Below are positions 30,785 through 40,259 of a stretch of 64,000 nt of DNA, in pieces. Numbering within the stretch: position 1 is the first letter of the stretch; each line of letters starts with the position of its first letter. Origin of the DNA: Trametes villosa. Lineage: Eukaryota > Basidiomycota > Agaricomycetes > Polyporales > Polyporaceae. A model generated the notes under the pieces. The model was given only the letters and a program-made list of their open reading frames with translations, was not told the DNA's origin and did not search any database. The position numbers were made by a program, and so were the translations under genes. The stretch covers positions 1-64,000 of the forward strand of contig PUDQ02000035.1 in assembly GCA_002964805.2 (NCBI GenBank), read 5' to 3'.

Positions 30785-33700
30785 CGAGACGTCCACTCGT
30801 CACGCGTACCTCCGCGACCGCGGGTGGACGTCGAGGGGGAGGAGGAAGGGGCGATGGCCGAGACGCATCCCAACAGGAAACTCCCGGGGCATCTGCCTTA
30901 TGTAGTAGAGGAGATTATTAGTGAGAAAACCGCCAAAAAAGAGAAATCGGACGCAGCATGGAGCACCACTCCACAGCCGCCCGATAGCGAGACGGGTACA
31001 GCCCCGACCGGAACGGCAGAGCCGACCGGCGCGACTCAAGAACCACGCCCAAGCAAGGCGACGGAACCGATCGGTGGGCACCAGGATTCGCTCAAGGCAG
31101 CTCGGACAGTCGAGTTCGTATTTCCGGCGGACCCAGAGGCCCCGCGGCGGTACAAACACAAGTTTTGGCCTGATCCTCGTAACCCGAGTGACATGCCCGA
31201 AATTGCTGACCGAGAGCGCGTGGGTCTCCATTCATCTCAAGGGGTGAAGCGTGACAAATACGGCCACGTCGACCGGTATGGCATGAACGAAGTACTTCAA
31301 ACCGAAGCACTGGCATACCTACGTGAATTGCCCGAACGGGAGACGATGGTGCCACCACGATCGGACCGCATCCCCGCACTACGGGAGAGATGGTTCCAGC
31401 AGTGTGAGGACTTACTCGGCCCTATACCGCTGGAATTGCCCCCGATGCGGGAAATCAATCACAAAATACCGCTCATAGACGAAGCAAAACGGTACAATTA
31501 TCACCATCCCCGGTGTCCGGACGCGGTTCGCGACGAACTAAGGGAGAAGATGGGCCGCTACATCAAGGCCGGATGGTGGGAGATGAAGCCGGCTAATCAA
31601 GCCGCTCCTCTACTATGCATCCTCAAGAAGAGCGGCAAGTTACGTACCGTAGTCGACGCCAGGCAAAGGAATGAGAACACACATAAAGACGTGACGCCAT
31701 TCCCTGACCAGGACAACATCCGGCAGGACGTGGCGCGCGCGAAGTACCGCTCGAAGATCGATATGTCCGACGCGTATGAACAAATACGTATCGAAGTCGA
31801 AGACGTCTGGAAGACGGCGTTCTCTACAATATTCGGCACGGCGGTCTCCCGAGTCATGCAGCAGGGAGACTGCAATGCACCGAGTACGTTTCAACGTCTA
31901 ATGACGTGGATATTCCGCGACTTCATTGGAGTGTTCGTACACGTGTATCTCGACGACATATTTGTGTTTTCGCGTACGATCGAGGAACATGAAGAACACC
32001 TCAAACTCGTATTCGACAGGCTTCGGGAACAGCGCTTGTATCTCAGCCGGGCAAAGCTTGACCTATACTCCGAACGGATGGACTGCTTAGGGCACATGAT
32101 TGACGATCATGGACTCCATGCGGACACGGACAAGATGTCTGTCATTCGAGACTGGCGGACCCCGCGATCCCAGCTGGAAGTACAGCGGTTCCTGGGGCTC
32201 GTGCAGTATCTCGCTCACTTCTTGCCCGACGTCTCGGCGTATACCTCGCCTTTGGAGACCATCTGTCGAAACGGCGCCGCGTTCCACTGGAGGCCAATCC
32301 ACCAAGCTTGCCTAGACCACATAAAGGCACTAGCCTGCAAGGCTCCGGTGCTCAAACCTATCGACCCAAACTCTCCCGACCCGGTGTGGGTGATCACGGA
32401 TGGGTCGATGGTCGGTGTCGGGGCAGTCTACGGTCAAGGTCCCGACTGGCGCAGTTGTCGACCCGCGGGATTTATGTCGAAGAAGTTCACCGCCGCGCAG
32501 CGATCGTATCCCACCTACGAACAAGAAGCGCTTGGTATCCTAGAGGCACTCATGAAGTGGGAGGACCGGCTCATGGGCCGGCCCATCCGCATCGCCACCG
32601 ACCACAAGTCGCTCACGACGTGGAAGACGGTCATGAGGGATACTCGCACCAACCGCCTAATACGTTGGGACGATTACATGTCACGATTCGACTTTGATAT
32701 CGAGCATGTCGAAGGGGCAGAGAACAAAGTTGCGGACTGCCTCTCCCGGTATTACGAGAACGACAAGCCCGATGAACTCCAACCGTCGCATGTCTACGTG
32801 AATGCCGACGTGCGCCTGAACCCGGAGATGGACGAGCTCACCAAAACCCGTCGCGAAGAACTGGAGGAGCAGCTGTCATTACACGCTCTCCGCGAGGTTA
32901 CCGAGGACCGCACCCGAGAAGCGGACGCTCTCCAGGCCACGGCTGAGAGGCGCGACGGCACTGATGAAGACGACACACCAAGTGTCACGTTAAGAGAGGC
33001 ATTCCAAGATGGGGCCCCTCTCGACGGGGTAGTGGGTAGCATAGCGGGGTACTGGGATATGGTCAAAACGGCTTATCCCAGCGACCCTACGTTCGGAAAG
33101 GTGGTGGCCAACGTGAAAGCGTACCCCACCTTCGCCATTAAGAACGGACTGCTCACGGTACGCACTAGACTGGGATTCGACTGCGTATGCATTCCGAACG
33201 GGAAACTGGGATCGAGATCGTTAGTCGAACTAGCCATTGACCACGCGCACAAGACCCTTGGGCATTTAGGGGTCCAAAAGACCTCTGAATATTTGAGACG
33301 CTGGTTCTGGTGGCCGCGATTTCACAAGGACGTCGAACGATTCTGCACATCCTGCGGGGTGTGCCAGACCACGAAGTCCAGCAACGCGCCGCCGGCAGGA
33401 CTACTACACACGATGCCTATCCCGCTCTACCCTTGGCAGTCTATGGGGATGGACTATGTCGGTCCCTTCCCTGAATCCGCGGGATTCAACTACCTACTCG
33501 TCGTCATCTGCCGCCTGACAAGCATGGTTCATCTGATACCTTGCCGGGTAACAGATACAGCTGCCACCATCGCATCGTACTATATCAGGGACGTCGTACG
33601 TCTTCACGGGTTGCCCGAGTCCATCGTTTCAGACCGTGATTCAAAATTTACGTCGGCGTTCTGGCGAGAGGTACATTGGGTATTGGGCACGAAATTGCTC

Positions 33701-34555
33701 ATGTCAACCGCATTCCACCCTCAAACCGATGGTGCATCCGAACGCGCTATTCGCAATGTCGCCCAGATACTACGTGCCGTGGTGACTCCCGATCAAACCG
33801 ATTGGGTTGACCGCGTGCCCATGGTTGAGTTCGCACTTAACTCAAGCACGAGTGCGACGACGGGCTACGCACCGTTCGAACTCAACTACGGACATATGCC
33901 ACGCATGGCGCGGTTCGAATCCACACCGTCACCGTACCCGGGAGTACACGCGTTCGCGGACAGAGCTCGCATCAATCTGGAGCACGCGCACGACGCCATC
34001 CTCCAAGCTCGCATCCGGCAAACCCATAACGCTAACCAACATCGCACGGATGAAGCCACTCCGTATGAAGTAGGCGACCTGGTCTACCTCTCCACGAAGA
34101 ATCTTCAGCTCCCTAAGAACCGAGCGCGCAAGCTCGCTCCCAAATTTATTGGGCCATACCGAGTATCGCGCGCGAACGCGGCTACGTCGACGTTCACGTT
34201 GGATCTACCGGAGGAACTAGTGAAACGGAAGTTACACCCTACGTTCCACAGTTCGCTACTACGACCTCATGAACCCAACGACGATACCGCGTTCCCGGGC
34301 CGCGAAGCCAACAAGTTCTATGACTTCGGCACCCCGGACGAGCAGGAGTGGATGGTAGACGAGATATCGGGGCATCGCTGGAAGGGGAGGAAAATCGAAT
34401 TCCTTGTACATTGGACACTCGGTGACCATACATGGGAACCACTGTCTAACTGTGACGAGCTGCGCGCGCTCGACGACTACCTCACCCTCATGGGGGTGCA
34501 GTCGTGGAGAGCCCTGCCGCGCAAGGAACGGACCGGCCGCACACGCGACGCTTGA
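30782..34555 (+). CDS. Gypsy Pol: RT, RNase H, integrase, chromodomain
   Basis: Open from the codon after TGA to 34555 (about 1257 codons; the first GTG is at 30824). RT begins near residue 250 (KAGWWEMKPANQAAPLLCILKK) with SKIDMSDAYEQIRIE and active site YLDDIFVFS. RNase H shows VWVITDGSMVGVGAVYGQ, YPTYEQEALGILEAL and ATDHKSLTTW. Integrase has the HHCC finger (HKTLGHLG...CTSCGVC) and D-D-E (MDYVGPF, SDRDSKFTSAFW, DGASERAIR). The C-terminus ends with a chromodomain (EWMVDEISGHRWKGRKIEF, LVHWTLGDHTWEPLSN), which directs chromoviruses to heterochromatin. All catalytic residues are present. The long N-terminal extension (about 200 aa) is low-complexity. Confidence 0.93.
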   Translation, partial: RRDVHSSRVPPRPRVDVEGEEEGAMAETHPNRKLPGHLPYVVEEIISEKTAKKEKSDAAWSTTPQPPDSETGTAPTGTAEPTGATQEPRPSKATEPIGGHQDSLKAARTVEFVFPADPEAPRRYKHKFWPDPRNPSDMPEIADRERVGLHSSQGVKRDKYGHVDRYGMNEVLQTEALAYLRELPERETMVPPRSDRIPALRERWFQQCEDLLGPIPLELPPMREINHKIPLIDEAKRYNYHHPRCPDAVRDELREKMGRYIKAGWWEMKPANQAAPLLCILKKSGKLRTVVDARQRNENTHKDVTPFPDQDNIRQDVARAKYRSKIDMSDAYEQIRIEVEDVWKTAFSTIFGTAVSRVMQQGDCNAPSTFQRLMTWIFRDFIGVFVHVYLDDIFVFSRTIEEHEEHLKLVFDRLREQRLYLSRAKLDLYSERMDCLGHMIDDHGLHADTDKMSVIRDWRTPRSQLEVQRFLGLVQYLAHFLPDVSAYTSPLETICRNGAAFHWRPIHQACLDHIKALACKAPVLKPIDPNSPDPVWVITDGSMVGVGAVYGQGPDWRSCRPAGFMSKKFTAAQRSYPTYEQEALGILEALMKWEDRLMGRPIRIATDHKSLTTWKTVMRDTRTNRLIRWDDYMSRFDFDIEHVEGAENKVADCLSRYYENDKPDELQPSHVYVNADVRLNPEMDELTKTRREELEEQLSLHALREVTEDRTREADALQATAERRDGTDEDDTPSVTLREAFQDGAPLDGVVGSIAGYWDMVKTAYPSDPTFGKVVANVKAYPTFAIKNGLLTVRTRLGFDCVCIPNGKLGSRSLVELAIDHAHKTLGHLGVQKTSEYLRRWFWWPRFHKDVERFCTSCGVCQTTKSSNAPPAGLLHTMPIPLYPWQSMGMDYVGPFPESAGFNYLLVVICRLTSMVHLIPCRVTDTAATIASYYIRDVVRLHGLPESIVSDRDSKFTSAFWREVHWVLGTKLLMSTAFHPQTDGASERAIRNVAQILRAVVTPDQTDWVDRVPMVEFALNSSTSATTGYAPFELNYGHMPRMARFESTPSPYPGVHAFADRARINLEHAHDAILQARIRQTHNANQHRTDEATPYEVGDLVYLSTKNLQLPKNRARKLAPKFIGPYRVSRANAATSTFTLDLPEELVKRKLHPTFHSSLLRPHEPNDDTAFPGREANKFYDFGTPDEQEWMVDEISGHRWKGRKIEFLVHWTLGDHTWEPLSNCDELRALDDYLTLMGVQSWRALPRKERTGRTRDA

Positions 34556-34726
34556 CGCGTCGCGAGTTGGCGCCCACGATCACGGGACCGTGTTGGCGCC
34601 GAAGTGGCTGAGCTGTACAGTTCGAGCGGCGGAGTTCGAACTTAGACGCTTAGCCAGGTCGCGCTTCCGAGGACTCGGGTCCAAGTACCCTTCTCAATAC
34701 TCGCGTGCGAACACCACTCGCTAGAA
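34556..34726 (+). other. Spacer between Pol and the extra ORF
   Basis: 171 bases in the same frame register but closed by a second stop (TAG at about 34643). No TATA box or intron signals were recognised. How the downstream ORF is translated (separate mRNA, splicing, reinitiation) is open. Confidence 0.5.
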
Positions 34727-37297
34727 ATGGACCGCCGATCCTCAACCAACGCGCCCTCCGACCACCACTACGCGTCTCCGGACCGACGCAGCGACGGATG
34801 GCAGTCGCCACCGAACGCGCGGCAACACCGCGCGGACGGGAACGTGTACGACGCGTCCAGGGGGGGAGGGTATACGGGACCGTCGTCTAGTATGGGCAAC
34901 ACCCAGTACTATTCGTCGGCCCCGATGGGACCGTTTAACGGCCCGGGACCTGTATACCCAGGCCCGGGTTCGGCGGGGCCCTATCAGCAATACAACGACT
35001 ACGACGCACCGCCGCCGCCACCGCGAGACGACACCATTGCTGCCATAGTGCGGCTATCCTCGGAGAATGGCGCCCTGAGCCAGCGCCTCTCAGACAGTCG
35101 GCTGGAACTCGCGAACAGCCAGCACGCCCAACAGCAGCTGAAGCGCGACCTCGCGGATGCTCGTGGTCAGATCACACGACTGCAGGAGGACAATCGGGTG
35201 CTCAAGAACGAGATCGAGCGGCTCAAACGGGAGTTAACGCAAGACGAAGCAGGACGCCCTCACAAGCGACGGGACAATCGAGACGATCGACCACCGTCTC
35301 CATCCCGAAGCGACCGCGGACGACAAGAGGACCGGTTCGACCGCCGTGATTACGGTCACGGCGGGTCGCACTACTCTCCGCGTAGGCGCGAGCGATCCCC
35401 TCCACCTCGCAATCGGTCTCCCCTTCGGCACGGTCAAGTACGGGGCGGTGCCCCGCCACCCCGGCCACCGCTGCAAGAGCGCATTCGCGAACCCTCGCCG
35501 GCGGCACCACCGCTACACGAGAGGATCCAGAAGATCGCTCCCCGACCGCTGAAAGAGCGCATAGAGGCGCCCGCGACCAAGTCCACGCGCGCGACTGAGG
35601 AACCCCGCACCACGACGAGCGATCGCGCACAGGCGGACCGGCGAGCACCAAAGAAGCCCGTCAACAAGGACGTCACGATGGCAGAGGCCACACCGCCCCC
35701 TGTGCCCGCCATGCCCACACAGCAGTCGACGCCGCAAGTGGCCTTCGTGCTCCCCGTTACACGCGGGATGACGAACGACGAGGTCGAGGCCGCGGCGAAC
35801 CAACCCGACGAGCAACTAGAAGCATCGGGCCAGCCACAATCGCCGTGGTACGTGCGATGGAAGAGTCGCTTGTCCACCGCGGAGGAATACGAGGACATCG
35901 ACATGGACGCACCGTCGGACAGTGACGAGGACGAGGAGGGCGAAACCATCCCGAACGAGCCGCACTCGCCGTTCCCTGACCCGCTCGCCCTCCGCATCAA
36001 GGACCTCTTACCCGACGGCGAGGCTAATGAGGTCTATCGTCTCTCTAGAGTGCAGGGGAAAGCCTCGTCTTCCGTCAAGGCCGGAGCCACCGGGGCCATC
36101 GAGGAGTTCCGTAAAACGACTTCTACCCTGGGCAAGTGGGCGCAGACTACGATCGCCAGCGTTGTCCAAGCGCATAACCTGCGCTGGATGGCGGTGGTTG
36201 AGTTCGACGCGCGTGCCATGGCGTACTACAAGGCGATCATCCGGTTGTACAACCACCCCACCATTCGGCGATCCGCGGGTGCCCGGTATCTACTCCAGGT
36301 TTACCCCAAGGACGTGGTGGACATGAACCGTGGATTCCGACTCGACATGCCCGCCACGCGACCCCGTCTCGCTACTGGGGCGTTCCCGCCTCAGCACGCC
36401 GGAGTAAAAGAGGTCGTCGCCTACTACCGCAACGTGCCGACATCACACTGGGGCATGGGCATGCGAAAGGCAGACGGCACACTGCCGGAGGTCAATGGGA
36501 CCACGTTCGGGGTCCCTCACCAAAAGGATGCCTTCGCGGCGTTCGTCCTGAAGCACGCGGTCACGGTCCCTCATGGTGTACGGCGCCCCGATCTCAAGTC
36601 GCACCCCGCTCAAGTGAAGGCGGGGCTGGTTACTCTGTTCTCTGTGGACGGGATGTACGAGGCCATCGTCGAGAAGGGCGGGTACAAGGCGGTAAAGCCC
36701 GCTTGGCCCGCCCCTTACTTCTTCTCCGTGTCGCCGCCCAATGTTGTGTGCATGGCGGCCTGGATGTGCGCCCATGGCATCGGCACGAAGACGGAGTTGA
36801 TCTCTTACCTCCGACGGTGGGCACGCATCGCTCGCAACCGCGGACTACACCGAGTCGACAACGATGCGACGGACTGGCCGGACTTCCCGCGTACCGCGGA
36901 GGACTTCCTGAACTCGCCCGCCGCCGCCGACATCGTCGAATATCGCGCGTTGCCCTGGGGCACACCGGCGTTCGCGAGCGAGGACTTTGCGGTGCCCCCA
37001 AAGCCGGCTCCGAAGTCGTGTACCATCCCCCCACAACGTCAACCGGTGCCCGCCGTTGCGTCCACGAGCTCGACGACCGGTCGACGTCATCACTCACCAC
37101 CTCGTGGTGTCGATATCGTGCGGCCCGCTACATCGTCGCCTCGGATCGCGAAGCAAGCCGCGCCTAGCTCGATCAACACTGGGGGCGGTCGTGAGGACGA
37201 GGAACTCGTCGATTACGATGACGAATTCGGATCGTCTCTACCCGTCGTCGGACAGGCTCTATTCGGCGACACCGAAGAGGAGCCCCCGTCGGCTTAG
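34727..37297 (+). CDS. Additional 3' ORF of the Gypsy element, 856 aa, not envelope-like
   Basis: Sense-orientation ORF in the position where envelope genes lie in retroviruses. It has no signal peptide and no hydrophobic segment long enough for a membrane anchor, so it is not an envelope. Seen in order: Gly/Pro/Tyr-rich N-terminus (1-100), a strong coiled coil (about 105-170, NGALSQRLSDSRLELANSQH), an Arg/Ser/Asp-rich part with RRRERSPPPRNRSP (about 175-250), PPLxERI repeats (LQERIREP, LHERIQK, LKERIEA), an acidic stretch, and a globular C-terminal region (about 450-760; TLGKWAQTTIASVVQAHNLRW, YYKAIIRLYNHPTIRRSAGA). It ends acidic. Intact over 2.6 kb in a very young copy, so likely needed by the element. 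An RNA-binding or second nucleocapsid role is a guess. Confidence 0.8.
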   Translation: MDRRSSTNAPSDHHYASPDRRSDGWQSPPNARQHRADGNVYDASRGGGYTGPSSSMGNTQYYSSAPMGPFNGPGPVYPGPGSAGPYQQYNDYDAPPPPPRDDTIAAIVRLSSENGALSQRLSDSRLELANSQHAQQQLKRDLADARGQITRLQEDNRVLKNEIERLKRELTQDEAGRPHKRRDNRDDRPPSPSRSDRGRQEDRFDRRDYGHGGSHYSPRRRERSPPPRNRSPLRHGQVRGGAPPPRPPLQERIREPSPAAPPLHERIQKIAPRPLKERIEAPATKSTRATEEPRTTTSDRAQADRRAPKKPVNKDVTMAEATPPPVPAMPTQQSTPQVAFVLPVTRGMTNDEVEAAANQPDEQLEASGQPQSPWYVRWKSRLSTAEEYEDIDMDAPSDSDEDEEGETIPNEPHSPFPDPLALRIKDLLPDGEANEVYRLSRVQGKASSSVKAGATGAIEEFRKTTSTLGKWAQTTIASVVQAHNLRWMAVVEFDARAMAYYKAIIRLYNHPTIRRSAGARYLLQVYPKDVVDMNRGFRLDMPATRPRLATGAFPPQHAGVKEVVAYYRNVPTSHWGMGMRKADGTLPEVNGTTFGVPHQKDAFAAFVLKHAVTVPHGVRRPDLKSHPAQVKAGLVTLFSVDGMYEAIVEKGGYKAVKPAWPAPYFFSVSPPNVVCMAAWMCAHGIGTKTELISYLRRWARIARNRGLHRVDNDATDWPDFPRTAEDFLNSPAAADIVEYRALPWGTPAFASEDFAVPPKPAPKSCTIPPQRQPVPAVASTSSTTGRRHHSPPRGVDIVRPATSSPRIAKQAAPSSINTGGGREDEELVDYDDEFGSSLPVVGQALFGDTEEEPPSA

Positions 37298-37307
37298 ACC
37301 GTGTACT

Positions 37308-37325
37308 CGGTCTAGAGGGGGAGGG
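37308..37325 (+). promoter_or_regulatory. Polypurine tract of Gypsy
   Basis: AGAGGGGGAGGG directly before the TGTAAC start of the right LTR, the expected plus-strand primer. Confidence 0.85.
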
Positions 37326-37523
37326 TGTAACGCGGGGACGGTTGGGTCACGTGCGTTACGCAATAGGCGCCCGCGTGCGCGGTGGCTGGTACTGTACAGT
37401 AGCACGGTTGACCGCGCCCGACAGGCGTTCGTTGTACTCATCGCTTAACTACACACTGGACTAATCTACTGCTTGAATCAGTTCTATCCTGGTGTGCTCT
37501 AGGCGACATCTGTCACTGTTACA
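37326..37523 (+). repeat. Gypsy 3' LTR
   Basis: 198 bp, identical by eye to 27375-27572, TGTAAC...GTTACA. Confidence 0.95.
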
Positions 37524-37528
37524 GCGAT
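37524..37528. repeat. Target-site duplication of Gypsy, right copy (GCGAT)
   Basis: Matches 27370-27374 exactly. Confidence 0.95.
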
Positions 37529-37615
37529 GGAGCTGTGTGCGAGCGGGAGCAGGTCATACGGGAGGATCGGCACTGCATCCACGTCCCCCGGGAGCGTCAG
37601 GTATCTGGGCATTAG
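37529..37615 (+). pseudogene. 3' part of the small gene broken by Gypsy
   Basis: In-frame continuation of exon 2 (26922-27374) once Gypsy and one GCGAT are removed: 28 codons (GAVCEREQVIREDRHCI...) then TAG at 37613-37615. An alternative intron donor (GTATCT at about 37601) would change the last residues. Confidence 0.5.
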
Positions 37616-37813
37616 TTCTGACAGTGAGCGTATTGTGCCATTCCGTTCCCCATACCTACACTCTATACAATGTCCCGCACTCCTTTGTATCATGTACTAT
37701 GCAGGGCGTTCCTGCCTAGCCAATTGACTCCTGTGAGAAAACCGGTCAAGGGTGACAGCGCCATTCATTGCCATCGGTGTTCGGGGTGAATGGCATCATA
37801 CATAATAACACAT
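37616..37813. other. Short convergent intergenic region
   Basis: About 200 bases between the broken small gene and the end of the CxC5/CxC6 gene. Probably 3' untranslated sequence of both. No other feature seen. Confidence 0.4.
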
Positions 37814-39948
37814 CTACTGTGATACATCCTCTCGCGCAAAACGTAAGTCACGGCGGTAACTAGGAATACATCCGTCCGCCTCGAGCTTCGCCCGAGTAAG
37901 CCGATTCTTCTGCAAGATCATCTCGTCCAAGAAAAACTCGTACTTCGCGGCGCCCATCTCCCGTACAATGGCATGATAACCTCCAAACCACACATTAGTT
38001 TGCTCAGCCCGAGATGAATTGAAAAACCAGCCTTGCTCGTCCGTGAGCAGCTCCGGGAACATGTAGGGATTGCAGTGGAAGGAGCATTCGACGTCGGTCT
38101 TCTTATGCTTACACTTCCAGTGGAAGACGTCGACGGGCAAGCCGATCTTGACGTGGAGGTCCTCGCCCGGCTGTGCAGCACAGAACTTGTAGACACCGCA
38201 GTTGTTATCGTGCCAGATGTACGACGGCATCGAGTTTGGTATGAGGTGTTTCTTCTTCATCATGTCCTGGAGCGTATATCAGAACATGCTCGACAGCGCA
38301 AATGATACAGATCGTACGACAACTTGCGGAATGCTCTCCGAGCCGTAGAATGTCTCCCGTGCCGTGATGATTCCGCAGGGGCGTACAAAGAGTTGCTCGT
38401 TGTGCGTACGCCGCCGGCCAAATCGCGCGTGCACGCGGTGATTGCCCTCGCCGCTCTTCTCCGGGCACGGTCCCGGAAGCTCTGTTTCGATGTCCTCGTC
38501 GATCGGCGCGAGAGGGTCGACAGCATCCGTCGGGTGTGCGACTTGGGCACGCTGAAGGCGGGCACGGAGGGTGAACATGGCCTTGCCTGTCGCCGCATAG
38601 TGCTCTTTGACCGCGGCATGGAGCGCGCATGTACGGCAACCAAGGCGATGAGGAACACGGCATCCGTCCACAACGCAGAGCAGCTCCATCCGCTTGTGTA
38701 GGGAACACCACCGCTCCTGCGTTGATCGAAGATCCCTCGTGCAGTTGTGGACGCCGCAACATGGGCGCCCGATGTTGATACTGTCGGTGATGACACAGTC
38801 GACGTAGCCTGAAATGGTGTCAGCAAACGGCTGCGCATCACCAAGGTCACTCACGTGTCGTTCCGTCCGCGTCGTCAAAGCGACGCACGCACTTGGTGCA
38901 CCAATGTGCGTACTCAGGCTGCCCTGAGCGCCGAATGCGATCCGTGCGCGCGCGCATAGCCTTCGTGAAACGATCCTTCTGGTGCCCTGTGTGCGGCACC
39001 TCCAGAACGCCGCCGTGGTCCTTCACATCACGAAGGAGTGCCAGAATAATGAAGCCGTCCCAAGTGTGCGGCGCATGGAGACGGAAGCGGGAGTCTTCAG
39101 GGAGAGTACCGTTGACATGGGCCATAGACTGGTGATAGATGTGTGCAGCGTTTGTCGCCGAGGTCCAGGAGAGCACAGACAGGGCGGTGAAGTGTTCCAG
39201 TACAGCAAGCTCAATGTACTTCTCGGCAGAGACCTGAACATAGCCAGGGATGTCGGGGTAATACTGCCTGATGTCCTGGCGTACAACGTAGTTTGGGTAG
39301 TAGATTGCCTCGCATTCTGCGATCCGATGAGGAGCTCAGGCTGCTGTACTGACAAGCCGTAAAGAGTACATACTGGTGCATGTGAGGTGAACAGCGTGCG
39401 CGTCGTAGGCACCGCGCGTCATGGTGAAAACTTGGACAGGCCGGGGAGGAGCGTAAAGCCGAAGTAGTTGACCGTACCTAGCACAGGCAGGATCGGTACA
39501 GACCCGTGTTTCTGGGTACAGCATATGGTTCGCTGAGCATCAATTCTCATCAGTATCGATAGTGCCTGCCACCGGACGCGTTAAACATACATAAGAACGC
39601 GTCCATGACCTCCGTATCCCACTCATCCGTGGACCCGCCTTCGTCTCCCTCCCAATCGCCTAGGATGGAGGTCCCGGACTCCCAGATGGCGCACCCTAGG
39701 ACGGTCCACATCTGCTGACAGCATTCCTGCGAGGTCCCTAGGCGACAGCTGATGAACTCAAGAATGTACGGAGGTAGGTCTGCGGGCGTGTCCTTCGGGC
39801 TCCAGCCAGCCGGTGAACGGTGTAGCATCACAGGCTGAAGCCGTGCAGCCAGACGGATAAACCTAACCAGAGTACCCAGAGTGGAATTGAGTGCTTGAGG
39901 CGCGCGAGATAACGCGTATACAAGAGATGCGAGGGGAACCATGACCAT
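37814..39948 (-). CDS. CxC5/CxC6 cysteine-cluster protein associated with KDZ transposases, 640 aa
   Basis: Exons 39948-39591, 39532-39374, 39316-38855, 38808-38318 and 38266-37814 join to exactly 640 aa; introns of 46 to 58 bp are GT...AG. After a helical N-terminus (to about 120) comes a CxC5-like module (CTDPACARYGQLLRLY, then HLTCTKCEAIYYPNYVV), a domain with VLSWTSATNAAHIYH, then a CxC6-like module (RPCCGVHNC, RWCSLHKRMELLC, DGCRVPHRLGCRTCALH). The C-terminal half has SYIWHDNNC, DVFHWKCKHKKTD, NSSRAEQTNVWFGGYHAIVREM and FFLDEM. Its H/C and E-rich layout recalls the KDZ transposase core, so it may be a degenerate or specialised KDZ relative; the first KDZ aspartate (DGNF-type) is not evident. 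Such proteins are strongly expanded in Agaricomycetes. Here it accompanies a hAT transposase. Confidence 0.85.
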
Positions 39949-40066
39949 GCGAGAGAAGAGAGAACATGAACCGCCTACACTAAGCTAACCCGACTGGCGC
40001 GGAATGCGGGCGCCTATATTACGGGCGCTTGCGGGGGGGGGTCGTGGGGGCAGTGGGGGCAGCGGC
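39949..40066 (-). promoter_or_regulatory. Promoter block shared with the 20919 gene, copy 2
   Basis: Read on the - strand, 40066-40003 gives CTGCCCCC twice, CGACCCCCCCCC, GCAAGCGCCC, AATATAGG and GCGCCCG, parallel to 20701-20760. The TATA-like box (about 40013-40020) is about 70 bp before the ATG at 39948. Confidence 0.7.
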
Positions 40067-40259
40067 AGTTCCCGCCGTGCGTACGTTCTCGTAGACGTGT
40101 GCCTCTCCTCCTCCTTCGGCCACAGTATTCTGCTCATACCGTCACCACCTCCCGTCGGATCTTTTCGTCCTTTGGAGACGTACTTTGCGTTGGTAATTCG
40201 TACATGCTCACGGAGTTTTAGGTCAAACGAACCAGTTTCTATCTTGCGGATCCATTTCC

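Larger units (their letters stand above)
27375..37523 (+). mobile_element. Ty3/Gypsy chromovirus with an extra 3' ORF, 10,149 bp
   Basis: Complete element: two 198-bp LTRs identical by eye, TGTAAC...GTTACA ends, TSD GCGAT, Gag, protease, RT, RNase H, integrase with C-terminal chromodomain, an additional 856-codon ORF, and a purine tract before the right LTR. Identical LTRs and a perfect duplication mean a very recent insertion, the youngest event in the window. Chromoviruses are usually 5 to 7 kb; the extra ORF and long Gag explain the size. One in-frame stop lies inside Gag. Confidence 0.96.

Noticed and set aside
34727..37297. Envelope gene of an endogenous retrovirus
   Set aside because: No signal peptide, no transmembrane segment and an RS-rich coiled-coil composition.
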